This document shows positions 1 through 9,403 of a DNA stretch of 64,000 nt, piece after piece. Positions within the stretch are counted from its first letter, which is position 1; every line of letters begins with the position of its first letter. This stretch comes from Lagopus muta (taxonomy: Eukaryota > Chordata > Aves > Galliformes > Phasianidae). Under the pieces are notes generated by a model. The model worked only from the letters and a program-made list of their open reading frames with translations. It had not been told where the DNA came from and ran no database searches. Both the position numbers and the translations under genes were made by a program. The stretch spans positions 13,481,001 through 13,545,000 of the forward strand of contig NC_064437.1 in the NCBI RefSeq assembly GCF_023343835.1, read 5' to 3'.

Positions 1-896
1 GCTACAAATGAAAAGGAGATTTCAAAGCATGAAACAACGTGCAATTACACACACATTCAGATGACACTTCTTTTAGCTTTTGATGTAATTACTGTCAAAA
101 AGACTGCATCACCCAAGTATCCCCCTCAGTCTTAAGACCAAAATGAGACCATGCTGCTCTGCTTAACAAAGCAAGAGTAAAATAAACAAGGATAGAAAAA
201 AATTGTGTTTGGAAAGCCAGGGTGGGGATGTTATCCTATCTCACGTATTTCATACACTTCTTAAGAATACCCTCACCCTCTGTTCCAGCTTTTATGTAAA
301 TTGTGTGTACATTATTTTAAATATGACGTCAGAACAGTAGTTCAAGCTCAATTCTCATTAGCTCTCAAGGAAACAGGAAATCGACTTAAGATCTCGTTAT
401 TTTGACCTCACTGATATTTCAATTGGTATTAACTAATTTGAGTAAAAAACACGTAAAAAGTTTTGTTCACTTACATGTGAGGCTTCCAGAGATTACTGTG
501 CAGATACTAAATTACCTTCTGTTGCCAAAATAGGTGTTCCTGATACAGCATCCCAATGTGGTCTGTTTTACTTCCAACTTAACTTGTTGGTTTCAGAAAA
601 GCAAAACCAACTCAGCCACAACATGAATAGTTGTCTTCTGGCTCAGCAAATTAACCAGCTCACTAAAATATGACATGCTATAGATGGCAAACAGCTGAGA
701 GTGTTTTGGAGGGTGGCAGGAGGGATAAAAAAAATTAGAGTAGGACTTCCTTTCCAATGACATCAGTCAACACATTTCATCTAACAAAAATTTCACAATA
801 TATTTAATGTTCCACTGGGTACTTCAGCACTGAGGAAAAGGAATATGAACATAACATCATACAAAATTTACTTATTTGCCATAGCACTCTACTTAC
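1..896 (-). other. SSX2IP: SSX2IP intron (right part of the intron after exon 1032-897)
   Basis: This stretch follows the donor (TAG|GTAAGT-like, gt at 896-895) of the last SSX2IP exon in the window. It is AT-rich. I see no further coding exon in it: the next expected codons (about AMDILNYVG in the family) were not found here, so that exon lies left of the window. No repeat family is recognised. Confidence 0.7.
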
Positions 897-1032
897 CTAT
901 TTTTTTGTCCTTTTTGTTCATGACCAATTGATGTAAGCGTTCCTTTAATTTATTGTATTCTCTCTCTTTCCTCTTCATATCATGATTATACTGCGTAGCT
1001 CTACTTGAAATTATGTTTTGTAACTTCTGAAC
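897..1032 (-). CDS. SSX2IP: SSX2IP coding exon, coiled-coil segment
   Basis: The 136-nt exon is bounded by an acceptor at 1034-1033 (TTTTTAG) and a donor at 896-895 (GTAAGT). It encodes 45 codons plus one nucleotide, beginning [18 protein letters not shown] and ending [10 protein letters not shown]. The segment is highly charged, rich in Lys, Glu and Arg with heptad-like hydrophobics, as expected for the central coiled coil that mediates self-association and partner binding in this family. It joins the previous exon in phase 0 (GAA|GTT) and leaves in phase 1. It nearly matches the human protein as I remember it, so identification is strong. Confidence 0.95.
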
Positions 1033-2161
1033 CTAAAAACAATCCCACAAGAGAGCAGATTTAGTCAACTAAAGCTTAACATAAACACATATATTATAAA
1101 AAAAAAAAAGAAACAAACAGATGTGAAATAGTGCTTACATTAAACTCTTTCTGGATAAAGGAACTGACAACAGCCTACAGATTCTGACTTAAGACTTAGC
1201 TTAGGAAACTGAGTTGCTTTTATGCACAAACCAACACAGTGAGGAACATATTATAATGTCATAGTCCTTCTTAAGAAGAACTGAGTACACTTTTTGGCAA
1301 TTCGTGTGATATCTTCTCCAATATCCTCATTACAAAAAGAAAGATATGTTTTGGTTTCAGTAAATAACGTTTAGTACCTAATTTAACATTAAATTAGGCT
1401 TATTTATGTTTACATAAAAAAATAACAAACTCTTTGCTCCTTCTGGACAACGGGATGGGAAAAGAGGGTGATACTATTCAGTCCAAAAGAACATTAAAAC
1501 AGATCACAAATAGACTGGAAGGATTTTGACTTAGTTTTAACCTTGCCAACATACAGCTAGCTTAACACGCCCCAGGATTTAAGCTGGAACTTTTGAAGTT
1601 CATTACATACAGATAATGCTTGATTGCCTGCTGAATATTTATGAACGAAAAGAGCATTTAAAGAAATTTAGGAGTATGTAGGTACAGTGTGGCGGAGACC
1701 ACATGGAAACAGACACCAAACTAATGATAGCGTTTTCTGCTCTGGGTTCTTCCAAGACTCCCAAGTTTAATGAGCATGGACTATTCCCCACCCCCCACCT
1801 TTTGTGCACTTCCACAATGTAACAAAGAAAAAGCGTTCCCATTCCTGTGCATTTGAGAAAGTGACTGAATCCTATAGCTCCCTCTTCTATACATTTACAA
1901 AACATAAAAATGTATAATCAAAAGCATAACAGAGCATAAAATTGTACATGTTTCTGTAGTACACTCTAATAGAATCATAAGTTGGACCTATCCATTATAA
2001 AACGTATTCAATTGGCGTGCAAGGAGTCAGTTTCATTTTGCTGAGAGATAGCACACAACAGCAAAAAAACAAAAAATATTCAGTGTGAACATCTACCAGA
2101 CACCTTGCAAAATCAGCACTGAAAATCTATGTAATAATTTGCATTGATGTACATAACTCAC
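1033..2161 (-). other. SSX2IP: SSX2IP intron
   Basis: The intron lies between the exons ending at 2162 and starting at 1032. It is AT-rich with an A-run near 1099-1110 and short ORFs only. A minus-strand ORF at 1639-1905 has no recognisable similarity and is treated as chance. No further exon or named repeat is seen. Confidence 0.75.
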
Positions 2162-2272
2162 TTCATCCTTTTCGTTTTTAAGTAGCTGGTGCAAATTCCT
2201 GTTCTTGCTTTGCAGTTGTCTGTCTCTTTCCTGAAGGCCAACTATTTCCCTTTTGGATAACTCCAACTGCTC
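2162..2272 (-). CDS. SSX2IP: SSX2IP coding exon, coiled-coil segment
   Basis: The exon is 111 nt, exactly 37 codons, phase 0 at both ends. The acceptor reads TTTTCTAG (ag at 2274-2273) and the donor GAA|GTGAGT (gt at 2161-2160). It encodes [20 protein letters not shown] onward, finishing [14 protein letters not shown]. This is the family's conserved coiled-coil block, and the reading frame continues from AKLK in the upstream exon into VQKLQN in the downstream exon without a break. Confidence 0.96.
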
Positions 2273-2335
2273 CTAGAAAAAATGTTCACATTTCAGTACC
2301 AATAAAAAAAATAACTAAGGATAAAAAAATATTGG

Positions 2336-2370
2336 AAAAAAAAAAAAAAAAAAAAAAGAAAGAAAAAAAA
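2336..2370. repeat. A-rich homopolymer tract
   Basis: A near-pure adenine run of about 35 nt with two interrupting G residues, inside an SSX2IP intron. There is no adjoining sequence that looks like a retroposed gene. Confidence 0.85.
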
Positions 2371-3173
2371 GGCTAAACCACCTCACTTGAGACAAGCCTT
2401 TCTGCATATTCGACTGCTAATGTTTCACCTTGCATTCTCAACAAGTTCTATTTTCTGGTCCAAGCACTAAGATTCTCCAGTACAAGAAATACTCCCACTC
2501 ATAAAAAACAAAGATACAGTTATTGCTTTTTAATAAATCAGGATTCTGCAAGTATCTATAACTCAGGAGTAAGAGGATATAGTAAATAACATGTATGGGT
2601 TGGGAATGATTTTAGTGGAGTATTTCTATTAAATAAACAATAGAATAATGTACGTAGATATGCATGCTGTGTCCACAACAAAGCAAATGGGACAGTTTAC
2701 ATAAAACAAAGCTTAACCTAAGTTTTGCCAATAGCTTCAGAGCAATCTTTACAAAAAGGCTTGGTGGGCAGTTACCCAAGAAATCGAATGACAAAAAGAA
2801 ATGTGAAAGACATAAGGAGAAAAGTGACAATGCATACTAGAAAAGTTACCCACATGGGGTCTTTGTTTTTACTGATTACGGTTACATTGTGAATTTATCT
2901 TCTAGAGCTGGGCATATTCTTTCAGACAAATTGAATGAGCTGAACTGAACTAGTCAACATTTGTTTTCTTTTATTAAAGAAATCGTTAAAGAAAACTTCT
3001 AAGCAAGAATTAAAGTTGTCTTATGAGTTTATACCTCATTAAGGAATTTTCAAATGAAAAAATTCAAAAAACAAAAATATTCATAAAAGCACAATTGCAA
3101 ATTAGTACTAGGGAGGTAAAAAAAAAATTTATTCACTGATAAGTACAGTATCTGTTAACACAAACACTGCATT

Positions 3174-3196
3174 ACACACACACACACACACACACA
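3174..3196. repeat. (CA)n microsatellite
   Basis: About eleven uninterrupted CA dinucleotides. It lies about 22 nt past the SSX2IP donor on the transcribed strand, where it reads UG. UG tracts are known binding sites for TDP-43 and CELF proteins. Confidence 0.92.
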
Positions 3197-3219
3197 GGTG
3201 AAACCATCTTGTTTTCTAC

Positions 3220-3420
3220 CTTTAATTTAGCATAGCAGTTCTGTAAGTGATCCATATCACTACCCAGTTTCAGATGCTGCATTTCTACTTCTTCCTGAGC
3301 TCGAAGGTTCTTATGCTGCAGTACAAGCAATTCATTCATGCAATTTATGATAGATATTAAGTTTAATTCCTTTCCTTTGGACTCTGCATAAATAGAAGGA
3401 AAGCCCAATGTTGTCAATTC
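3220..3420 (-). CDS. SSX2IP: SSX2IP coding exon, N-terminal conserved domain
   Basis: The exon is 201 nt, 67 codons, phase 0 at both ends. Acceptor CAG|GAATTG (ag at 3422-3421) and donor AAG|GTAGAA (gt at 3219-3218). It starts [20 protein letters not shown], runs through [20 protein letters not shown] and ends [13 protein letters not shown]. The family's N-terminal domain has the same order: a globular-looking block, the NELLVLQ helix, then the [10 protein letters not shown] start of the coiled coil. The open frame runs past both splice sites by chance; the bounds are set by phase and by agreement with the family. Confidence 0.96.
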
Positions 3421-3652
3421 CTGGTGAAAGACAAATTGGAGAGGGTGGTGGAATAAATAACTGGATAAATCTTCAAGATAAACAGTATCAGTTGAAATCC
3501 TATATAAGAAGGCAAAAAAATGTATTCTCCTGAGAACCAACTTCAGCTTCTGAGAATTAAGAAAGAAGCCTTCCAAATACAGTGCATCTTCATTACCAAA
3601 ACTGACATACAGACATTTTCAAAAAGCCTCCAGTAAGCAAGATGTGGCTTAC
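3421..3652 (-). other. SSX2IP: SSX2IP intron (short)
   Basis: A 232-nt intron between two firmly placed exons, with donor AGG|GTAAGC and acceptor TTTCACCAG. It contains nothing else recognisable. Confidence 0.9.
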
Positions 3653-3819
3653 CCTATTGAGATAGGATATACTCTGTTCAATATTCTCTTCCGTGCAGAA
3701 GGCACTGAAAAAGCTGTGCATGCTTTTGGATGAAGGCAGTGACAAATGTAGCACTTGAGAGTTCATGTTTGGGGGAGATATCCTTTTCTCTGAGGTATAT
3801 TGAAATATATTTTTGCTAT
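3653..3819 (-). CDS. SSX2IP: SSX2IP coding exon, N-terminal segment
   Basis: The exon is 167 nt: two nucleotides completing a split Asp codon, then 55 codons. Acceptor CTTCTAG (ag at 3821-3820), donor AATAGG|GTAAGC (gt at 3652-3651). It encodes SKNIFQYTSEKRISPPNMNS onward, then SKSMHSFFSAFCTEENIEQS and ISYLNR. The HSFFSAFCTE.NIEQSISYL block is diagnostic for SSX2IP. The first part is Ser-rich and looks disordered, consistent with the weakly conserved extreme N-terminus of the family. Confidence 0.95.
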
Positions 3820-4184
3820 CTAGAAGATAAAAATATTAAGAAACAATTCAGGACTAGTAGTTTAGGACATCACATACAAAAAACTTAAATGAAATCCCTT
3901 TACTGAAATTATTATTCATAGCTGTTCACAAATCTAGAGCTTACAACTTCATCTAGAACGAAATAAAACACAATAAATATATCACAACAATAATTTTAAA
4001 AGGACAGTTTAAAATTTGACTGCATTCCAGCAGCATTTCTATTATAAAAAAAATTACTGTACTATTAGACTGGTTAATATCATGTTAAATCAATCTCATG
4101 TTTAAAGCCCTAATGTCTCTTTACCAACTATAACACCCTGGTAGATTAAGCACATTTACTAAATTTAAAATATGACCAGTTTAC
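3820..4184 (-). other. SSX2IP: SSX2IP intron
   Basis: A 365-nt AT-rich intron between the start-codon exon and the next coding exon. No other feature is seen. Confidence 0.9.
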
Positions 4185-4227
4185 CTGATGACAGCACTGG
4201 CACAGTTACAGTCTTCCAATCTCCCAT
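4185..4227 (-). CDS. SSX2IP: SSX2IP start-codon exon (coding part)
   Basis: The coding part is 43 nt: ATG at 4227-4225 followed by MGDWKTVTVPVLSS and the first base of a split Asp codon completed by AT in the next exon. The donor reads TCATCAG|GTAAAC (gt at 4184-4183). MGDW is the family's N-terminus, which fixes the start. An upstream ATG in the same exon opens only a three-codon uORF and cannot be the protein start. Confidence 0.94.
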
Positions 4228-4317
4228 AGCAACAAAACAGGCAGGGTACCTGAGCAACCCGTTCAGCAGTGAAGTATTTAGTACAACTCCTGGCAATGTG
4301 AGTTACGTAGCCATCTC
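4228..4317 (-). other. SSX2IP: SSX2IP 5'UTR portion of the start-codon exon, with micro-uORF
   Basis: The exon 5' limit is inferred from an acceptor TATTTTAG (ag at 4319-4318). This leaves 90 nt of leader before the MGDW start. It contains a complete three-codon uORF at 4314-4303 (ATG GCT ACG TAA, Met-Ala-Thr-stop), 75 nt upstream of the main ATG. Confidence 0.72.
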
Positions 4318-5945
4318 CTAAAATAGTAAGAGCATTTTAGATTAACAGCTAGAAGATTAAGGTAAGCATGGGAGACAGACTACTAGACCTAAATCATGTG
4401 ACATTTTTTCCTCTTTATACTGTAAAGAACACCAGAATCACAGTAAATATTACACTGTGTTAGTGATGCATCTATCTATACTTAGGCTCAGACTTCATTA
4501 CGTCTTAAACTATCAGCTCAGACTTAAACACCACCTGCACACGAAAAGAATAAAGACACTGTAGATAATTCAATTGCTTATATTGATGTGTGTCAGAGAA
4601 AACACAGCAAGCCAAACCATCCAATAATTTTCTGCCACATAACCAGAAAGCAATTTTATCAAGACAAATTTCTGTGAATCTTAACATGAATCTGTCTTAG
4701 TAAGATTATTATTTAAAGGCTAAAGAAGAGATTTATTGGCAGAGAGAAGGCAAAAGAACTTCTAATACATATTTAGCTGTTTAACTTAACCTATACAATT
4801 CATTGTAGTGCCTATACACAGCTATATTGCCTTTTCCCTGGGAAGCTGCTTCATTCTTTGCAACACCTCCAAAATTGCTGAAGGACTATAGAATAGAAGA
4901 AGTCTTATTCCATTGGCACAGCCACTCAGTATAACACCTTCCCTCTAAAAACCAAAAGAAATTCACACATTTATAAGATGCATGAAACATCAGAGCTGGT
5001 GCACTGCCAGAAATTTAAAATCCAGCTCTGACATTTAAGATCTAGACAGTCTAACTTATCAGCTGCTATAGGAACAGCCACCTACAGGAAAACAAACTCT
5101 TCACCTGTTCAGGAAAGAAGACTCCCATTTTTTTAAATTACAACTACTGACCAAAATCTCAAGTCAGTTTGAGATGGACACCATAGCTTTTAAAGAGTAC
5201 AGACAAGTTTGCTATTAACTCCTCCTAATGTTCTATTAAGCGCACTCTTGGCAACGCAACTTCTGGAATGCTGACACTAAAACCTTGCTTTTTTATCATT
5301 ATGGGGAAAGCTATCATTTGGAAAACCAAACTGCTGCCTACTTAAGCCACTAGACAGTTGCGGGTGATCTGTTACCCACAAGGTCTCTTGTGAACAGAAA
5401 AGAAAACACACTAATCTCCTTTTGGACACCATGAAGCATGCAAAATAGCACTCAAATTAACGTCAACTTCTTAAGAGGTCATACTGGTGTACAGCCGTGC
5501 CACAGAACATTCAGCACTAGAAAATAAAATATCCCACTGCATATTTCTGCAGGTTCATAAATATTCCTGGATGAAAAAGTACATAACTATTGCTCAGATG
5601 AGAGGAAAATGTGCAGAAAGTACTAAATTACATATCAGAAAGTTCACATAAGACACTGAGAAAACACCATAAGTGTTGTAACAATCTAGTGGCCATTCTT
5701 ATTCAAAAAAGAGTTGTGTCTGCTTTCCCTCTGCCCATTTGCATTTTTCAGCGTTTTCTTTCTGTAAAACTAAGATGTGCTGAAAAAGAAAATGGATATT
5801 CACATCCTAAGGGAAATGACTGACTTCATGCCTGTCATTTCTGATGCCCGTAAGGCAGTCTTCTCATTTTTCCCAATGAAGTCAACTGTGCTTTTAAAAA
5901 ATGTAATTCAAAAGACAAAATAAAATGAAGACACTTCTTACATAC
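4318..5945 (-). other. SSX2IP: SSX2IP 5' intron (between candidate 5'UTR exon and start-codon exon)
   Basis: AT-rich non-coding sequence with short chance ORFs only (for example 4505-4687 minus and 5611-5823 plus). I recognise no repeat family or RNA gene. Its right boundary depends on the candidate exon at 5946-5982 being real. Confidence 0.55.
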
Positions 5946-5982
5946 TCATTCGGCTTCTGTTGGATCCATCAGAGAGAGAAAC
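5946..5982 (-). other. SSX2IP: Candidate SSX2IP non-coding 5'UTR exon
   Basis: A 37-nt stretch is framed by a strong pyrimidine-rich acceptor (TTTCATTTGCAG, ag at 5984-5983) and a good donor (AATGA|GTATGTAAG, gt at 5945-5944) on the gene's strand. It contains a complete eight-codon uORF at 5969-5946 (Met-Asp-Pro-Thr-Glu-Ala-Glu-stop) whose stop codon ends exactly at the donor. It could equally be a chance splice-site pair; RNA evidence would decide. Confidence 0.42.
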
Positions 5983-8470
5983 CTGCAAATGAAAGAATGG
6001 GAAAAAGGCAAATTAAACTACGAGTATATATAGAATGCAATCCTGCATTCTAATTAAGAATTTGAAACTCAAAACATACAAATTCCATTAATGGCTGTTG
6101 GAAATTCTACAAAAATACCACCAACACTTCAGATATGCAATTCATTCCAAATAATCTGGCTTCTATTTTTTAAGAAACCCCTAAGAGATCTTACCAGCCA
6201 AATTACCTCCAAGTACAATAACACCAACCCACAGGTCTTTACACTGAGAAAACTGTTTTGACACAGCATCTATTAACCCACACAACCCTTGACTGGAAGT
6301 GGAAACAGGACTAATGCAGGTGGTGGAATGCAACGATTCTCCATATTTTAGTTTTGCAACTTGCAAGCTGTGTTACTCGCAGCAAAAGGTTTTCAGGGCT
6401 CCTCTTCTGCAAAGCTTTGTTTCTAGGTACACCAACAAGAGGATACAATGAAAATGAGCAGAAAGACAGGTTCAGAAGGATGTCTAGCAATTATAGAGAA
6501 TGCAAACATACAGAGGGAATATGAAAACGCCCATCTAGATAATGCAACTATATTCTTCTCACATGTAGGATTCTAGAGCTTTTTGATTTGAAAGGGCAGC
6601 TAGCAATACAGTACATACTGTTCAATACATCAGACTCACAAACATATATCACAGATTCACTATCTGGTGAGTGCTGAACTAAAGAACTTCAGCTGTTAAA
6701 CCAACCCTCAAAAGTAGCTTAAATTGTTTCACGGCATCAGAAGAATGCACTAGCTTTGGAGCAGTTCCCAGTTAAGAGCACAGTCAGCATTTTGTACTTG
6801 CATCATCTTCATACACTGTATGTAGAACCACACTCAGATGTGCATGAGACAATCCCCATGTCAGCTGCAGAAGGGAATGCCACAAGCCATTAGTTCCGTG
6901 CTAAGACCGTCTCATCAGCTCCACGTGGCTTCTGCTGCCAGTTCAGGACCTCAGCAATGATTTTTAAAGCTACCTCGTGATTAAGAATCATCAGCTACAT
7001 TTCCTTGCCAATCTAGGCAGTTTCTCTGGAGCAACACATCTTAAAATAGACTCACTGAAATATGCAAGAGACTGATGAGCATCCCTAATGAAGACAGTGG
7101 GGATGCAAAACAAATTTGGATACACTCTGTTCATAAGATACTCCACCTTTAGTACTCTGCAGTACTTGTTTTAATCACAACATATGGAAGAATGCATTCA
7201 ATGCATACCTGAAGCAGTATTTGTTTAATTATAGAAAAAATAAAATAGCAAAGATTTTAAAGTGTTTTCGGGATCTCTCTAGGCTATCCAACTTAACACA
7301 GGAAAGCTTTAACTAAAGAAAAGGGCCAAGAGGTTTCCTGCTTCAGTTTTTTGAGGGGGAAGAGGAGAAATTGATTTGTTGTTGTTTTTGAAGTTGTTTT
7401 TCTTATTTGTTTCCCTCACCCAATCCCCTTAAATCCTGTTGGTAAGACATAGTAAGAAGCTAAAAATAAAATTAAAAATTAAAAAAATAAAAATAAATCA
7501 ACATTTGCTGTTTCCCAGAATCTCACACTGAACCTAAAAATCTATGGGTGGGAGAGAAGAGAAAAGAACAAGTCTCTCAACAGCTCAAGCTACTGTAACT
7601 ACTTAATGATTTTCTTTCTGTGCCCATTCTGCCTATGCAGCTATTTCACTAACAAGGTAAGTGACTCACCCAAATATCTGTAATGACCCAGTGCCTGCCA
7701 GACACTACTTTGCCTACTGGCAGTGACACTTGTTCCAGTGATGAACAAGACCTTGGAGGATCTGGGGGCCAATTTCACATGGCTGAACAGAGTGGCAGAG
7801 CCATCCCACTGCAACTAACAAAATCTGAAAAGAACACAAAGAAACAAAGTGTCCTCCTCCTTCCACCAATATACACATACACAAAAACTTACAGAGAGCT
7901 TGATTAATACCAAGAATCAAACAAAGAATCACTAACAGGAAAGTACACACAAAAAAAATCCTAGAACTTAAAGCTATCGTGATAATATACTAGAATTTAA
8001 TCCTAGTAAATGCAGCTGAAGCTTTGCTGACTTTTTTTTAATATTTAAAAAAGCCCACAGGTACAGCCCTATGAACTCTGACGTGATTCATTATTGTGCA
8101 TCTTTCTTTTTGAGGTAAGTTTACTCTGAACTGTGAAAGCTACACTACAAATAGAGAAGCAAAAGTGGTTCTTAAAATCACTGTTTTGTGCTCTGGGGTG
8201 CAGGGGAAGGATTGTCAACAACTGTGCCAAGATTCAAGACAAATCAGATAAAGTGAGCCTGAGTTCAGACTGTCAAATTCCAAAACCTACAAGCAGTAAG
8301 CACTAGGATTATAAACTTCACACATCACAGTATACGTACAAAAACCTGAATATAGTTTTTAAACTTGAAAGCAAGTAGGAGTATCTGAGTTTATAAAATT
8401 CTTTCGGCAACTCCGTATAAGGAGAGAAAAGCTTGTAATAGCACTGTACCATGATCACATTACACCACCC
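5983..8470 (-). other. SSX2IP: SSX2IP first intron, distal part
   Basis: Presumed first-intron sequence between the CpG-island promoter and the candidate 5'UTR exon. It is AT-rich, with a T/G-rich patch near 7347-7420. Small ORFs on both strands at 7683-7950 overlap each other and resemble nothing known. No exon or RNA gene is supported. Confidence 0.5.
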
Positions 8471-8499
8471 GGTCATCTCTAAATTGCACAGGTGTAAGA

Positions 8500-9403
8500 G
8501 TGACTGGATGGAGATCAGTGACAAGTGATGTCCCTCAGGAGTCAGTACTGGGAGCTTTAACATCTTCAGCAATGACATCAACAGCACAATCGAGTGCACC
8601 CTCAGCAAGTTTGCAGACGACACCAAGCTGTGTGGTGCAGTCTGACATGCCTGAGGGATGGGTTGTCATTCAGAGAGACTTAGATGTGCTCCAGAACTCT
8701 AACAGGTTCAATAAATCCAAGTGCAGGGTCTTGCACTTGGGCAATCAGTACAAGCTGGTGGATGTAAGGATGGAGAACAGCCCAGCTGAAAAGGACTTGG
8801 TGATACTGGTGGGTGGCAGATGGGCATGAGCCATGCATGTGCATCCCAGAAAGCACCCATATCCTCAGCTGCATCAAAAGAAGCATGGTCACCAGGGCAA
8901 GGGAGATGATTCTGCTCCTCTCCAATGTTCTGGTGAGACAACATCTGGAGTACTGCATCCAGATGTGGAGTCCTCAGTACAGGACAGATGTGTACCTGTT
9001 CAGAGCATGAACAGTCAAGGGCCATAAGAGTGATCCAGGGATGAAATATGAGGGTGGGCTGAGAGCCGAGGCTGTTCAGCCTGGAGAAGAGAAGGGCTCC
9101 AGGGAGCCCTGAGAGTGACCTTTCAGTATCTAAAGGGCAGGCTGTAAGAAAGAAGGGAAAAGACTCTTCAACAGGGTCTGTTACAGCAGGATAAGGGGAA
9201 ATGGTTTCAAACTAAAAGAGGGGAGATTTAGACTGGACATAAGGAAGAAGTTCTTTTTTTACAATAAGGGTGGTGAGGCACTGGCACAGTTTGCCCAGAC
9301 AGGTGGTGAGTGCTCCATTCCTGGAGACATTCAAGGTCAGGCTGGATGGGGCTCTAAGCACCTGATCCAGCTGTACTTCCAACTCAAAAGATTCTACAAC
9401 ACA
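8500..9403 (+). repeat. CR1 LINE 3' fragment (reverse-transcriptase C-terminus and 3'UTR)
   Basis: This is a degenerate 5'-truncated copy of the avian non-LTR retrotransposon CR1, in plus orientation and antisense to SSX2IP. Recognisable CR1 blocks include GGAGATCAGTGACAAGTGATG, GTCCCTCAGGAGTCAGTACTG, TTTGCAGACGACACCAAGC, CTTGCACTTGGGCAATCAGT, GGAGTACTGCATCCAG, CTGTTCAGCCTGGAGAAGAG and CAAGGTCAGGCTGGATGGGG near the 3' end. The reverse-transcriptase reading frame is broken by frameshifts and stops, so it is inactive. It ends near the degraded ATTCTACAACAC, resembling the CR1 octamer tail. Boundaries are approximate. Confidence 0.9.

Larger units (their letters stand above)
2273..3219 (-). other. 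SSX2IP: SSX2IP intron with simple repeats
   Basis: The intron separates the 3420-3220 and 2272-2162 exons. It carries an A-rich run at about 2336-2370 and a (CA)n microsatellite at about 3174-3196. On the transcribed strand the latter is a (UG)n tract starting a few tens of bases after the donor at 3219-3218. No additional exon is seen. Confidence 0.75.

Noticed and set aside
8500-9027. Plus-strand ORFs of 64-109 aa near 8.5-9.0 kb as genes
   Set aside because: They are broken pieces of the CR1 reverse-transcriptase region in shifting frames.
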